Source of the DNA: CAYRYU01 sp964428355
GTDB lineage: Bacteria > Muiribacteriota > Ozemobacteria > Ozemobacterales > Ozemobacteraceae
DNA: 64,000 nucleotides
Assembly (NCBI GenBank): GCA_964428355.1
Contig: CAYRYU010000008.1
Span: 62,001 to 126,000, forward strand
Direction of reading: 5' to 3'
Shown: positions 17,771 through 27,501 of the stretch, one piece after another
Numbering within the stretch: the stretch's first letter is position 1
How the letters are laid out: every line of letters starts with the position of its first letter
The notes under the pieces: generated by a model
The model's database searches: none
What the model was told of the DNA's origin: nothing
What the model saw: the letters and a program-made list of their open reading frames with translations, nothing else
Made by a program: the position numbers and the translations under genes

Positions 17771-17917
17771 GCAAAGTTTCTGACGAGGAATGCCACAGAG
17801 TCACAGAGAACACAGAGAAAGCCCGGGGTATTCGAAAAAGGGAAACACCCCTGCCCGATCCGTGGACAACCTTTGTGGCTCTGTGTCTCCGTGGCAATCC
17901 TTTCAGCAAACTTTCTT
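17771..17917. repeat. MITE-like imperfect inverted repeat with CACAGAG arms
   Basis: The left arm (GCAAAGTTTCTGACGAGGAA, then TGCCACAGAGTCACAGAG) is an imperfect inverted copy of the right arm, whose complement reads AAAGTTTGCTGAAAGGATTG, then CCACGGAGACACAGAG. Arms of ~48 bp flank a central ~50-bp segment. A related element lies at 30.4 kb. The repeated CACAGAG units are typical of dispersed non-coding repeats that give spurious Cys/Leu-rich ORFs. Confidence 0.7.
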
Positions 17918-18010
17918 AAGCGTCATTTTATTGGGTCTGACCCGGAAATGCAACATCGGGAAGATGGTTCCACCCAGATACGTTCGCCGGAATCGGGCGT
18001 TTCGCTGGGT

Positions 18011-18039
18011 TTGACCCCTTTGTGGGATGATGCTAGACT
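18011..18039 (+). promoter_or_regulatory. Promoter with extended -10 for the 991-aa gene
   Basis: TTGACC (18011-18016), 17-bp spacer, TAGACT (18034-18039) preceded by TGC. The predicted start of transcription near 18046 leaves a 25-nt leader carrying GGAGAGG before the GTG at 18071. Confidence 0.7.
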
Positions 18040-18070
18040 TTCGCCGATTACGAGTTGGAGAGGATGGGCA

Positions 18071-21000
18071 GTGCCGGAAGAAGCGAAACCCTCGGACGAT
18101 CTGTTCCGGAGGGAAATGATCGAACGAATCCTTGGCTGGGACCAAAAGGTTGGGAGTGCCAGCGAACTCCGAAAAAAGGTGCGCTCCATGGCCCCCTTTT
18201 CTGGAATTCCGAAATCCGACGATGAAAAGACGATCGCCCTGCTTCAATCCGCCTATGCGGAAAAGCGGCCACAGCGGTTGAAGATGGCCCCCACGAAGTC
18301 CCAACGCCGTGCAGCCCTTCTCGGCCCATTCCTGGGAGACCCTGAAATGGGGCGGTGGCCTTGGAAGGAACCCCTGAAAATAGGGGAGGAGGAAGCTATC
18401 GGATGGCTTCCGATCCTGGGGGAGCACGCCGGTACAGACGCCCCGGAAGTGCTCGAATTCCTGCTGGAATTTTTCCATGCCCGGAAACGCGAAATCTGGA
18501 TCCCAGCCTCCTATGCTCTCGGGCATTACGCGAGACGGGGAGAACCCGGATTCGGTGTGGTAGAGGGGCGATGGAAAGCCATTTTCCCGAATGGGCTTCC
18601 CAGGAAGGACCTGTCGCCCACGGATGGCGACGTGTCGGGGACGCCTGAGTCCCGTATTCGCCGGGATGGCGGAGCTTTTCGGGACCTGTTCCGCGATACC
18701 CAANNNNNNNNNNNNNNNNNNNNNNNNNNNNNNNNNNNNNNNNNNNNNNNNNNNNNNNNNNNNNNNNNNNNNNNNNNNNNNNNNNNNNNNNNNNNNNNNN
18801 NNNGTCCCGTATTCGCCGGGATGGCGGAGCTTTTCGGGACCTGTTCCGCGATACCCAATCGGAGACCATTTCCAGGCACGATATCCGCCACGGCCTTCAC
18901 CTGTTCTGCTGTTTTCTCGGTTGTGGGGGAAACCCCGATCGCATCCCGGGTTTCATTCAACCCGCGGATTTCGCGTCCCGAAAACTTCCCGGGGATCCAG
19001 CCGATGCATCGGCCGTCCTGGAGGCACTTTTCGCCCTTCTGCGGAGCGAAAGGATCCGTCCGGAAATCCTCCGGTTTCTTCCCGACCGGGTTCGGGAAAC
19101 TCCCGCCGAAACGATGTGTGAAGAAACCCTGCGCGAAATCGCTGATTTCCTCCGGCAAGACCCGGCCGCAGCCGAACCGGTCAGGGGGATCGAATCCCGT
19201 CTGGCCGAAACCCGCTGGGCGAACCAGAAAGGAATGGTCCGGCTTGAGGGGTTCTGGTCATGGCAAAACACCGCCGCCTGGTTCAAGGATGGGAAGAACC
19301 CGGAAGGGGTTTCCGTGATGCGGGACAAGGCTTCGAAAGAGGGCGTCCGCGAGATCCTCGATCTCGCCCTGGACGGGAAAATTCCCGAAGGCTTTTCCGA
19401 CCCTGCCGCTGCAATCATCCCGTCCATCCAGGCCCTTTTTCAGGGTGAGATGTACCAGACCATCGGGGATCGGGAAAAGACGCGCCTCCTGGCCCGACTT
19501 TTCCTCCTGGTCTCGAGCCCGGAAGTTGCCGGACTCTCCTGGCCGTTGCTGGTCCGCCGAGCCTGCGGAGAAGACGCGGAACGCTCGTGCCGTCCGGGAA
19601 CCGTCAAGGACTCCGCCCTGGTCGACATCGTCAAGGCCTTTTCCCCCTATGATGAGGTCCCATCGTTCCTGTTGAGAAAACGCCACCTCGCTTCCGAGGA
19701 TCTCCTGAGACTCGTTCCGTCCGGGAACGGGTTCATCGCGACACAGGTCGCCATCCAACTGGAAAGACTGCTTCGTGAGGCGGACGATCCGGAAGAACAG
19801 GTCAGGCTCCTCTGGAAGGTGCTTCAGGGGAATCCCCCATCCAAGACTTTTCGGGAGTTGGGGTCCGTTCTCCGAGGTCAGGGAAAACCGACTCCCCTCT
19901 CGAGGGTGGTTTCGGCGGTTCAGAACCTTGACTCGATAAGGGAAAGAAACGGAACGATAGGAGAGGTCGGGGCTGGATTCCAGCGTCTCGTCGATGAGGT
20001 CGGGAGTCTCTTTCCCTCCCCGCCGGAAGGGAAGCCGCGGGATGTCCCGGGGGAGCCCCTGGTTCTCGAGATGCTGGAGTTCCTCGGAGGGATGCTCCCC
20101 AAAGTTGCCGCGCTGAACCGTTCCAGTCCTCCCTCCGCGAGCACGGTTGAACAACCGGGCCTCGCGGAAATCGGAAGCGGGTCCTGGTGCGAACCGCTGG
20201 GCCTTCTCCTTCTTGGAGATGGTCGCCCGGGACGGTCGGGGCTGTCGGGTTTCGTGGATTGGCTTGGAAACCCGATCCCGGACCTGGATGTGGCCTGGAA
20301 AAGATTCGCCGAGTCCGCCAGAAGGTTGTACTCGGCCAAGCTCGCTCCGACCCTTGACCAATGCCGCGAGTTCGGGGATTCCCTAAGTGTCCTCGGGGCG
20401 AAACTCTCCGGGGTTGCCTGGCCGGAAGCCATGGTGGTAGCGGATTCCTTGAGGAACGCGGGTGAATGGTTGAACGGCAGGTTGCTCCTTGCCCGCCGGT
20501 CGGAAGGCGAAAACGAACGGGTCCAGAGACTCCTGGACAGCGGAGAAGAGGAACCCATTCGCGCCCTTCTTCTCCCCGGGGAACGGTCCGGGTTGGCGAA
20601 TCTTTCCGAAAGTACCCTTCGGAACGTCGGACAGTTCCTTCTCGACCATCTCCTCTTCAGGGATGCGCAGGATCTCGGAACGCTTGTTCAGGACCGGGTC
20701 CGGATCAAATCGAAATGGGGCCATCTCCAACCTCTTTTGTTGTGCGTTCTTGGTGGGAGCATACTGTTTTTGGATGTCGGAACCGATTGGAACTCCGTGA
20801 TAGGGCAGGGTTTCCCGTTTTTCATGACCGTTTTCTCCGCCCAGTTTCTTTCCTTCTTCCTTCTGACCGCCGACCTTGCCGGCAGGATGATCCCTGCTTC
20901 CGCCACGACAGGGATGAAGATCGACCTGCTCCGGAAGGCCGTCCGAAGGGTAATGCCCGTGTATCTCCTCTCGATGGTCCTTTCGATTGCGGTTTCCGCC

Positions 21001-21201
21001 CTCACCCTTGTTTCGCTTGGAAACAGCGACCTGCGTTTTTCGATTTCTGACCGTCTCGTTGTGCATGGTCCGGAAATCCTGCATGAAAGGGATCTCCTGC
21101 CATGGGGCGACCAGCTTGCCCTTTGGAGCAGCTTTTCGCTTTTTCTGGGAGTCTTCCTGGGCCTGGTGGTCCAGGGGCGGAGTGCGGCAAGTTCCGATTG
21201 A
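18071..21201 (+). CDS. Unknown 991-aa protein with C-terminal membrane domain (interrupted by scaffold gap)
   Basis: GTG start at 18071 with GGAGAGG upstream and a strong promoter. Scaffold gap 2 breaks the frame as given. Collapsing the identical 55-bp flanks (removing 155 bp) joins codon 211 directly to TCG at 18859, and the frame stays open to TGA 21199-21201, giving 991 aa. The N-terminal ~800 residues are mainly helical, soluble and unrecognised, possibly HEAT-like. A dispersed ~80-bp repeat is translated in frame (KDLSPTDGDVS) near residue 180. The last ~160 residues hold about four hydrophobic segments, including LLLCVLGGSILFL, a longer FFLLTADLAG-containing one and FSLFLGVFLGLVV. No catalytic motif was recognised. 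Confidence 0.8.
18606..18687 (+). repeat. Dispersed intragenic repeat, copy A
   Basis: 82 bp beginning AGGACCTGTCGCCCACGGAT and ending AGCTTTTCGGGACCT. It matches copy B (24268-24334, opposite strand) at 60 of 67 aligned bases, with one 15-nt indel, itself a GGGAC/GTCCC mini-palindrome. It is read in frame inside the 991-aa gene and overlaps the contig break, as expected for a multi-copy sequence. Confidence 0.75.
18649..18858. repeat. 55-bp direct duplication flanking scaffold gap 2
   Basis: Bases 18649-18703 and 18804-18858 are identical over 55 positions, separated by exactly 100 N. As at gap 1, this points to an unmerged assembly overlap rather than a biological duplication. Confidence 0.85.
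18704..18803. other. Scaffold gap 2 (100 N), probably zero-length
   Basis: Run of 100 N inside the 991-aa gene. Removing the N run and one 55-bp copy restores a single open frame across the junction. Confidence 0.85.
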
Positions 21202-21223
21202 GCGGGCGGGCCTCTTCCCGCTC
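21200..21223 (+). terminator. Hairpin after the 991-aa gene
   Basis: GAGCGGG / CCCGCTC 7-bp stem with a 10-nt loop begins at the stop codon and is followed by CCTTTGT. It lies in the 37-bp space between convergent genes. It is plausible but lacks a good T tract. Confidence 0.4.
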
Positions 21224-21238
21224 CCTTTGTCCGAAGGC

Positions 21239-23617
21239 TCAGGGGGCGGAAGAAATGGAATCCAGGCGGACGAAGGCGACGCTGAAGAAGCCGTCCCCCT
21301 CGAGCGGGACTAATTTCAAAGCATCGAACCCGCTTTTCCGGACATTTTCCGGAACGTGGATCCGGCGGTGGGCGATCCCTCTCGAGCCATCCTTCCCGAA
21401 CGGGACTATGGAAAAGCCCATCGGCCGGTCTTCGAGAAAAAACCGCAACAGGTAGCGATCGTTCCAATCCGCGCCGATCGTCAGCCATTCTGCCCGGCAA
21501 CCGGCCTCTGCAAGAAGTTCCAGCTCGCGGCCATTCAAACAGAAGTTCCCCGGGGCGTCCCACGGGGAACCCTCCGCCTTGATCCGCTCGAATTCCTTCA
21601 TCCGAATCGATTCGGAGACCGGGGGGGATATTCCGAGAACTGAAAGACCCTCGGGGTTGCGCTTCGGGTCCGCTCCCTGTTCCCAGAGCTGAAACTGGCC
21701 CCGTAGTTCCCTCAACCCGAAAAGACCCGTCCGAAGCGAAATTCCAACCGCTGCTCCCGCCCCCTCCTTGCCGGCTTCAGGAACCCGGATCAACAGGAAA
21801 TCTGCCGGATCGAACCTGTTTCCAAGAGTCGAACAGGAACGCCGGCCCGAAAGGTGTGGCACCAGCGATTCCGTCGTCGCGACCGAGGCGGTCTTCGGGA
21901 TGAGCGCGGATAGCCTCCCGAGATCTTCGAGATTCCTTGCATCCTGAAGGGTGCTGAAGAACCGGACCTGGTGTGAACCCGCGAAAAAGTTCCCGTTGTC
22001 GAAGAAGGCCCCCTGAACCAGGCTGCTCGTCAACACGGAAAACAGTATCGCCACCGTGGCCGCGGGAACCCGCGCCAGGTTGTCGGGTGAATTCCCCCAT
22101 CGCCTGAGATGCCAGAGCGCTCCCAGAAAAAGGAAGGTCACGACAATGGGTGCCTGGGGAAGTGAATGCGGCAGGTCCGCACCCGGCCCGAAGGAAAAAA
22201 AGCAGAAAAGCCCCGGGAAAAGGAGCATGAGGGCGGTTTTCCAGGAACGGAAAGAGATGAGCAGAAGCGGGCCCGCCAGGTTGAACAGGAAAAAGAGCTT
22301 TCTTTCCGAGACCAGGGAATTCAGAAGAAAAAAGGGATTCTGGAGGAAGGTCAGTAGGGTTTCCCCTGAACCCGGAGCTGTTGTCCCAGTGACCAGGTCG
22401 GAAAAGACCCCTTTCACCTGGGAGATCCCGGGGCCGCCCTTGAAAACCGGCATGAACACGAACACGATGACCCCTGCATAGATGAAACAGGCTGCCGCCG
22501 CGCGAAGGGCCTTCCCCCCGTCCCGTTCCCCCGGGGCGGAAAGGAGGAGGAACATCCCGAGGCATGGAGCGACATCCTCGTGGAGCAGCAGCGAAAGACC
22601 GAGGAAGAGGGTGAAAAGCCGATAACGTGCTTCCTCGAAAAAGAGGAGGGTGGCGAAAACGAAAAAGGGAGCAAGGCACCGGAAATCGAATCCCTGGAAA
22701 ACCGCTCCCTGCATCGGCGGAAAAAGAAGGAAGCACGCGGCAAAAATCAGGCCGATCCACCTCTTTCCGGTGACTTTTTTCACCAGAAAATGGAGTGGAA
22801 GAACGGTCGCGCTTACCAGTATGGCTTGCAGGATCAGGAGGGTTTCCGCCCGGGGAGCAAAGAGATGAAAGGGAAGAAGAAGGACCGCCAGAAAGGTGGC
22901 ATTGGCCCCGAGGAAGGATCCGTGGGCTCCCGGGTCGGGAGTGGAAACGAAACCCATTCCCTGCCCCAGATTCCTAAGGAGATTGTCGGCGACTCCCAGA
23001 CCTGCTCCGGATGTCTCGAGGTTCAGATGCTGACGGATGGTGTGGAACGAAAAGAAAAGGCTTCCCCCGAGGAACATTGCCCCGAGTGCAAAAGCCTCCC
23101 AATGTCGGCCAAACAGACTTTCCACGCGGGTTGCCATTCCGCCAAGGGTTTCCAGCGGAAAAGACTCGAGTTCATCCCATGCCCGCCGGAGCAGGAATTC
23201 AACGAGGACTCCACAAGAGGTCAGAAGCAGGATCGAGGTCAGCGGGTTGGTCCGGGCGAGGGAGGGACTCGAAAGGAACGGGAAAAACCCCGCAATGATG
23301 AGGGGAAGCCAGCGCCGTGCGCGCGACCTGATGAGGGGTGTGGATTCCCCCGCCGGACGTTCGAGAAGAGGAAGAACCCCCATGATTGCCAGGAACAAGA
23401 GACCTGCTGCGACCGTCCCGAGTCCGAGGTTCCACCTGTGCTGCAACAACATGGCGTTCCGGGTGGCGAACTCCCAGACATCGGCGTTCAGCGGAAGAAG
23501 AGCGGCGAACCCCATAGCCATCCCGATGACGAAAAGGATCGCGAGGTCCGAGTACACCTCGAAACGGGGCGAAGAGTCAGGGGAGGTAGGGGCGGGCTTT
23601 TCCAGAATCTCTGTCAC
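21239..23617 (-). CDS. DUF2079-like polytopic membrane protein
   Basis: 792 aa with a GTG start at 23617 that overlaps the TGA of the upstream gene (GTGA). About ten to twelve hydrophobic segments occupy residues 25-540, followed by a ~250-residue extracytoplasmic domain. The order GFDFRCLAPFF, then RYRLFTLFLGLSLLLHEDVAP, is characteristic of DUF2079 proteins, a GT-C-like family of unknown reaction. The C-terminal domain contains short motifs such as ATTESLVPHLSGR, which also recur in DUF2079 proteins. With its coupled neighbour it probably forms a membrane glycan or polymer module. No substrate can be proposed. Confidence 0.8.
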   Translation of the reverse strand: MTEILEKPAPTSPDSSPRFEVYSDLAILFVIGMAMGFAALLPLNADVWEFATRNAMLLQHRWNLGLGTVAAGLLFLAIMGVLPLLERPAGESTPLIRSRARRWLPLIIAGFFPFLSSPSLARTNPLTSILLLTSCGVLVEFLLRRAWDELESFPLETLGGMATRVESLFGRHWEAFALGAMFLGGSLFFSFHTIRQHLNLETSGAGLGVADNLLRNLGQGMGFVSTPDPGAHGSFLGANATFLAVLLLPFHLFAPRAETLLILQAILVSATVLPLHFLVKKVTGKRWIGLIFAACFLLFPPMQGAVFQGFDFRCLAPFFVFATLLFFEEARYRLFTLFLGLSLLLHEDVAPCLGMFLLLSAPGERDGGKALRAAAACFIYAGVIVFVFMPVFKGGPGISQVKGVFSDLVTGTTAPGSGETLLTFLQNPFFLLNSLVSERKLFFLFNLAGPLLLISFRSWKTALMLLFPGLFCFFSFGPGADLPHSLPQAPIVVTFLFLGALWHLRRWGNSPDNLARVPAATVAILFSVLTSSLVQGAFFDNGNFFAGSHQVRFFSTLQDARNLEDLGRLSALIPKTASVATTESLVPHLSGRRSCSTLGNRFDPADFLLIRVPEAGKEGAGAAVGISLRTGLFGLRELRGQFQLWEQGADPKRNPEGLSVLGISPPVSESIRMKEFERIKAEGSPWDAPGNFCLNGRELELLAEAGCRAEWLTIGADWNDRYLLRFFLEDRPMGFSIVPFGKDGSRGIAHRRIHVPENVRKSGFDALKLVPLEGDGFFSVAFVRLDSISSAP

Positions 23618-25374
23618 GACCGCACCTCCCGGTTTTCCGGGGAGCGGGCCTTCTGGAGAAGCCGGAACCAGCCCCGGGAAAGGAAAGCCTGGTGGAAAAA
23701 CTGGGCGAAGAAAAGCAGGGTCACAAAGCTGATCATGACGAAGCGATGGTCGTAGTGGTCATATCCCCAGCCGATGAGGTTTCCTGCCATCGCAAGAAGA
23801 AACAGGCCCACGTTTGTCCACTCATCACTTCGTTTCCGCGACCCGAGCGGCAGCAACGCGAGAAATCCGTAGTAATAGCAGCTAAGGTCGAACACGAAAA
23901 AGACCAGGGGAAGGCTCCAGACTACCGAGCGATGGAGAGGTGTCCCGAAGATGCAAAGGAACGTCATCGCGAAGGAAAAAAACAATGCGGCGGTATACCA
24001 GCTTCTTCGTGCCGTGAAGGTCGCTTTTCGCGCCAGCTTCCATTTCCAGAAAGGGTCGCAGCTTGAGTTGTCGTGCAGCATCTGGACCCGTTCCACGAAG
24101 GAAAACCCCAGGAGATTACGCATCCCGATGAGATTGGTTGACGGGCTCCGGTTGTGGAGACGCATCTTTTCGAGCCATGTCTTCCAGACCTGTGTGGAAC
24201 CGGCGGAAAGCGTGGCGATGGAAACCAGTATCAAACTGGTGACGAGGAATCCTGTGAGAACCCTGAGAGATCCCGAAAAGCTACCCCATCCGGGCGAAAA
24301 CGGGACACGCCCCCATCCGTGGGCGACAGGTCCTCGGACTTGATCTTGCCTGAATGTCTGCTTGGATGGCTCCTGCCGGAATCTGCGCAAGAGGCAGCTG
24401 AGCAATACGGCGACCGGGCCGAACATAACCAGAAGTGGAAAACCCCGGACGCCGGCGGAATAGGCGAAACACGCTCCCGCGGCTGCCCACCGCCCACTCT
24501 TCAGGAGGCATATTCCGATTCCCAGCAATGCCAACCAGTCCTGACGCAGGAGGGAACCCCCCGTCCAATCCCAATCTGCGGGGAGATTGACCCCCCAGAA
24601 AACCATGCAGAGTGCCATGGAACGAAACCCGAAGGTCCGGAAGATGAATCCCATCATCAGTAGTATCAGCAGTTCATCGACGAATGCCAGGGCCGTGAGG
24701 GTCCGGAAATCCGCCCTCGTGAAACGGGTGACAAGGCGTCCGGCCGCGACCCAGATCGGGCTTGGGTTGAACCCATGGTCGCACAATGCCCTTCTGTACC
24801 AGTATCGGGGCATCGTCTCCTGGAAAGCGTGAAGATCAGCCTTGAACTCCTCCCAACGTTCGGGGCTGAACCGGCTGCGGATGCCGGGCAACAGGCCAAG
24901 GACCTCGGGGATATGGACGAGCGCGTAGTTTTCCATTCTCCGAATTCTGTTTTTACCATACTCCCGCGGGGCGAGCCGACCCTCCTCGATATCCGCCTGG
25001 AGACAGGCCAGATACAGTCCTTCATACCCGTTCTCCGGAAAATACTTGGCCCCCAGGTAGTAGTGCATAATGTCCCATCGGTGAAGAAAGAGCGACCCCT
25101 CCCCGACATGGAGCCTTCCGAAATGGAAGTGGGCCCCGTAACCCAGGAATGCCAGCAATGTCAGAAGGACGGTGTATCCGAAGGGGCGTTGGGAATGGCT
25201 TTCGCGGGAGTTTTCCACGCCCTTTCCGGCTTCGGAACTTCGATCCCCCTGCATTGACGATACTTTCGCGCGCCTCACCAGTTCCCAGGAAATCAGGCCC
25301 GCGGTTCCGAGAGCTATCAGGACCTTGGCCCCAAGAATGAACCCGATCGATGGAGGCCAGGAAAGGAGGCTCAT
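23614..25374 (-). CDS. Polytopic membrane protein, GT-C-like, carrying an in-frame repeat insertion
   Basis: 586 aa from ATG 25374, the first start giving a membrane-type N-terminus (WPPSIGFILGAKVLIALG). About ten hydrophobic segments are visible. A conserved-looking exoplasmic loop (HRWDIMHYYLGAKYF, then GYEGLYLACL) and DWTGGSLLRQDW resemble polyprenol-phosphate-sugar-dependent glycosyltransferases, but I cannot name the family. Between two membrane segments, at about residues 346-370, copy B of the dispersed repeat is translated as PVAHGWGRVPFSPGWGSF, a different frame from copy A, without breaking the gene. It is coupled to the DUF2079-like gene. Confidence 0.75.
   Translation of the reverse strand: MSLLSWPPSIGFILGAKVLIALGTAGLISWELVRRAKVSSMQGDRSSEAGKGVENSRESHSQRPFGYTVLLTLLAFLGYGAHFHFGRLHVGEGSLFLHRWDIMHYYLGAKYFPENGYEGLYLACLQADIEEGRLAPREYGKNRIRRMENYALVHIPEVLGLLPGIRSRFSPERWEEFKADLHAFQETMPRYWYRRALCDHGFNPSPIWVAAGRLVTRFTRADFRTLTALAFVDELLILLMMGFIFRTFGFRSMALCMVFWGVNLPADWDWTGGSLLRQDWLALLGIGICLLKSGRWAAAGACFAYSAGVRGFPLLVMFGPVAVLLSCLLRRFRQEPSKQTFRQDQVRGPVAHGWGRVPFSPGWGSFSGSLRVLTGFLVTSLILVSIATLSAGSTQVWKTWLEKMRLHNRSPSTNLIGMRNLLGFSFVERVQMLHDNSSCDPFWKWKLARKATFTARRSWYTAALFFSFAMTFLCIFGTPLHRSVVWSLPLVFFVFDLSCYYYGFLALLPLGSRKRSDEWTNVGLFLLAMAGNLIGWGYDHYDHRFVMISFVTLLFFAQFFHQAFLSRGWFRLLQKARSPENREVRS
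24268..24334 (-). repeat. Dispersed intragenic repeat, copy B
   Basis: 67 bp, reverse-complement match to copy A at 18606-18687 (60/67 identical, lacking a 15-nt internal segment). It lies inside a membrane-protein gene and is read in another frame than copy A, yet no stop is introduced. Confidence 0.75.
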
Positions 25375-25631
25375 TCTGGGACCTTTCGGGCGGGGAAGCC
25401 GGTCCCGAGGTCCGCGTTCTCCGGTCCGGACCGTGGTCCTTGCGGAATCGCGGGAAACCGCCTCCCACTTCAACCCGCACGTGAATATAACACCCTTCCT
25501 TCCGGGCCTCAACCTCCCGTTCCTTCCGACCTGGATCCTCGGATGGAATTGCCCGTGAAGGATAGAGACGATTGGAGTAGAAATGGAGTAGAATTGACGG
25601 AAGTATCGAACGGTTTCGGGGGGGGGGGAAA

Positions 25632-27386
25632 ATGAAAACGAAGCTTGGGTTTTTCCTGTTGTTCATAATCGGACTTGGTTGGTCCCCGCCACTATTCCCG
25701 CAAGTGTCGGAAACGAATACTCCGGGGGATCGGCTATCCGATACCAAGGTGGCGTCGGCGGAACGGTTGAAGATTCCCGGATTGCGGGACACAATCCTCG
25801 GTGCCCTTCTCTATCTCGAAGACCGCCAGGTCAGACCGCGCCCGGGTCGCGGGTCCCTCCAGTGGGACTCCTCCGACGAAGGGGACGGGTGCAAGGTCAA
25901 ACTCTGCCTGAATTTTCCTTTTCACGAGAATTTCGAGGTTCCTGCGCCTCCGATGGTCGAAGGGAGGAACCGAACCGGCGAGTGGGCCAGCCACATCCAT
26001 TTCCTCCCGAAAAAGGTCGGGATCAAAGGCCGGAACCTCTTTGCAGTCCAGGATTCGAACCTCTTCATGACCGCATTCATCGCCTACCCGCTTTTCCTGT
26101 TCGACGAATCGGGCCTTCCAGAAAGCCGTCGTCACATAGCCAACATGCTCGGTCTTGCCCGACGGAACATCGAAAGCTTCAAACGAGGTGAGGCCTTCAA
26201 CTTCTGGGCGGTCCTTCCGGGAGTCAGGGGGGGGACGGAGCGGACCGGGCCGTTCAATATCCCGGTGCCCCTTCTGGAAAAGCTGGGCAAGGCATTCCTC
26301 AACCCCAGGTTCGACCGCCTCTTCAGGATTTTGAGCCGTGGACAGAAAACCCCTCCCAAGTTCTGGGTTTCCGCCTGCCTCGACCCGAAGGTCAATCCGA
26401 CTGGTGCCGATGCCCTGTTCAACATCCCCAACGATACCGACGATACCTCGACCGCGGTTGCCTTCCAGTCACTCTATTCAAAGGCTTTTCCAATTTCCGG
26501 TGACCTGGTGGACCGCGATTCCCTGCGGCTTTTCGGGAAATTCCGCGATCTTCGGAGAACCCGGGAGGACGGCAGGGACGGCTGGAAACCGCGCGGTTCC
26601 GGAGCCTTTCTGACCTGGCTGCGCCCCGAAAGCGAGCCCACATTCGGCGCCCCGGAAAAGGGAGTGGTCCCTCTCGGGATCAACAACGTCGACATCGTTG
26701 TCAATTCGAATGCGGCTTTTTCCCTCGCCCTGAATGGTCTGAAAGGTCTTCCAGGCTACCGCGACTGCCTTGCCCTGCTTGCTTCGGCGGTGGAACGGAA
26801 GGCATGGCCGGAAGCCGGGTTGTACTACCCCCAATTCATGATCTTTCCATACTCCGTGACCAGGGCTTTTCGCGACGGAGGCGCACGGGAAGGGCCGATG
26901 GCGGGAGCGATGCGAACCCTTCTTGGGCACCTGCTCGACGTTCAGGAGGAGTATGCCCGAAACCATTCGGGCCGACGAGGGGCATTTCCCGGGGGCGAGG
27001 ACCGGAGCGACCATCTTTCAACCGGCCTGGGAGTGATTTCCCTGATGAACATCGGCCGGAGGGTTGCTCGCGAGATCGGCAGGGAACCCGAGTTCGACCG
27101 GGGTTTGGATGACGGCATCCGCTTTCTGCTCCGGGAGGCAAGACACGAGCGCGTGGAAAACGAAACCAGCCGCGGAGCTTTCGCCACATCCGATGGGAAA
27201 TGCGCAACATGGGAAACCGGCCTCTTCTTCGCCGCCTCCTTCTGGGACCTCGCGCACTGGCGTTCGGAAGCATTCACCGTGGCGATCGCCCTCGAAGCCC
27301 TCACCAAGTATGCCCTTGCCTACGACCTCGATGGTTCCTCTTTTGCGGAACGGCGGCTCCGTCTGGATCCCGCTCCCGTCCGCTAG
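25632..27386 (+). CDS. Secreted protein with DxDD motif, possible alpha/alpha-toroid fold
   Basis: 584 aa, ATG 25632 with a G-rich Shine-Dalgarno. The N-terminal hydrophobic stretch (FFLLFIIGLGWSPPLFPQ) is a signal peptide, so the mature protein is extracytoplasmic. The body is helical with repeated short helices and a striking NDTDDTSTA at 267-275 (D268, D270, D271), which matches the DxDD acid motif of class II terpene cyclases and occurs in related alpha/alpha-barrel proteins. A second acidic helix pair lies near the C-terminus. Secretion argues against a normal cytosolic terpene cyclase, so polysaccharide lyase or glycosidase-like toroids are alternatives. It is divergent from the glycosyltransferase-like pair. 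Confidence 0.75.
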   Translation: MKTKLGFFLLFIIGLGWSPPLFPQVSETNTPGDRLSDTKVASAERLKIPGLRDTILGALLYLEDRQVRPRPGRGSLQWDSSDEGDGCKVKLCLNFPFHENFEVPAPPMVEGRNRTGEWASHIHFLPKKVGIKGRNLFAVQDSNLFMTAFIAYPLFLFDESGLPESRRHIANMLGLARRNIESFKRGEAFNFWAVLPGVRGGTERTGPFNIPVPLLEKLGKAFLNPRFDRLFRILSRGQKTPPKFWVSACLDPKVNPTGADALFNIPNDTDDTSTAVAFQSLYSKAFPISGDLVDRDSLRLFGKFRDLRRTREDGRDGWKPRGSGAFLTWLRPESEPTFGAPEKGVVPLGINNVDIVVNSNAAFSLALNGLKGLPGYRDCLALLASAVERKAWPEAGLYYPQFMIFPYSVTRAFRDGGAREGPMAGAMRTLLGHLLDVQEEYARNHSGRRGAFPGGEDRSDHLSTGLGVISLMNIGRRVAREIGREPEFDRGLDDGIRFLLREARHERVENETSRGAFATSDGKCATWETGLFFAASFWDLAHWRSEAFTVAIALEALTKYALAYDLDGSSFAERRLRLDPAPVR

Positions 27387-27426
27387 TCTTCTTCCGGGGT
27401 CCGAATTCTTCCGGGGGAATTTCCGA

Positions 27427-27455
27427 TTGTTAAGCCCATCGTGTGGTGGTATCAT
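27427..27455 (+). promoter_or_regulatory. Promoter with extended -10 for the small secreted protein gene
   Basis: TTGTTA (27427-27432), 17-bp spacer, TATCAT (27450-27455) preceded by TGG. The start of transcription is expected near 27462, 40 nt before the ATG at 27502. Confidence 0.7.
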
Positions 27456-27501
27456 TTTCCAATGTTTCACCATGGGAGAAAATTTGAGCAGGAGGTCCAA
27501 A

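Larger units (their letters stand above)
17709..18070. other. 362-bp divergent intergenic region with MITE-like repeat and promoter
   Basis: Lies between the divergent starts of the NHL lipoprotein (17708, minus) and the 991-aa gene (18071, plus). It holds an inverted-repeat element (17771-17917) and a good sigma70-type promoter (18011-18039). No coding region is evident. Confidence 0.7.
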
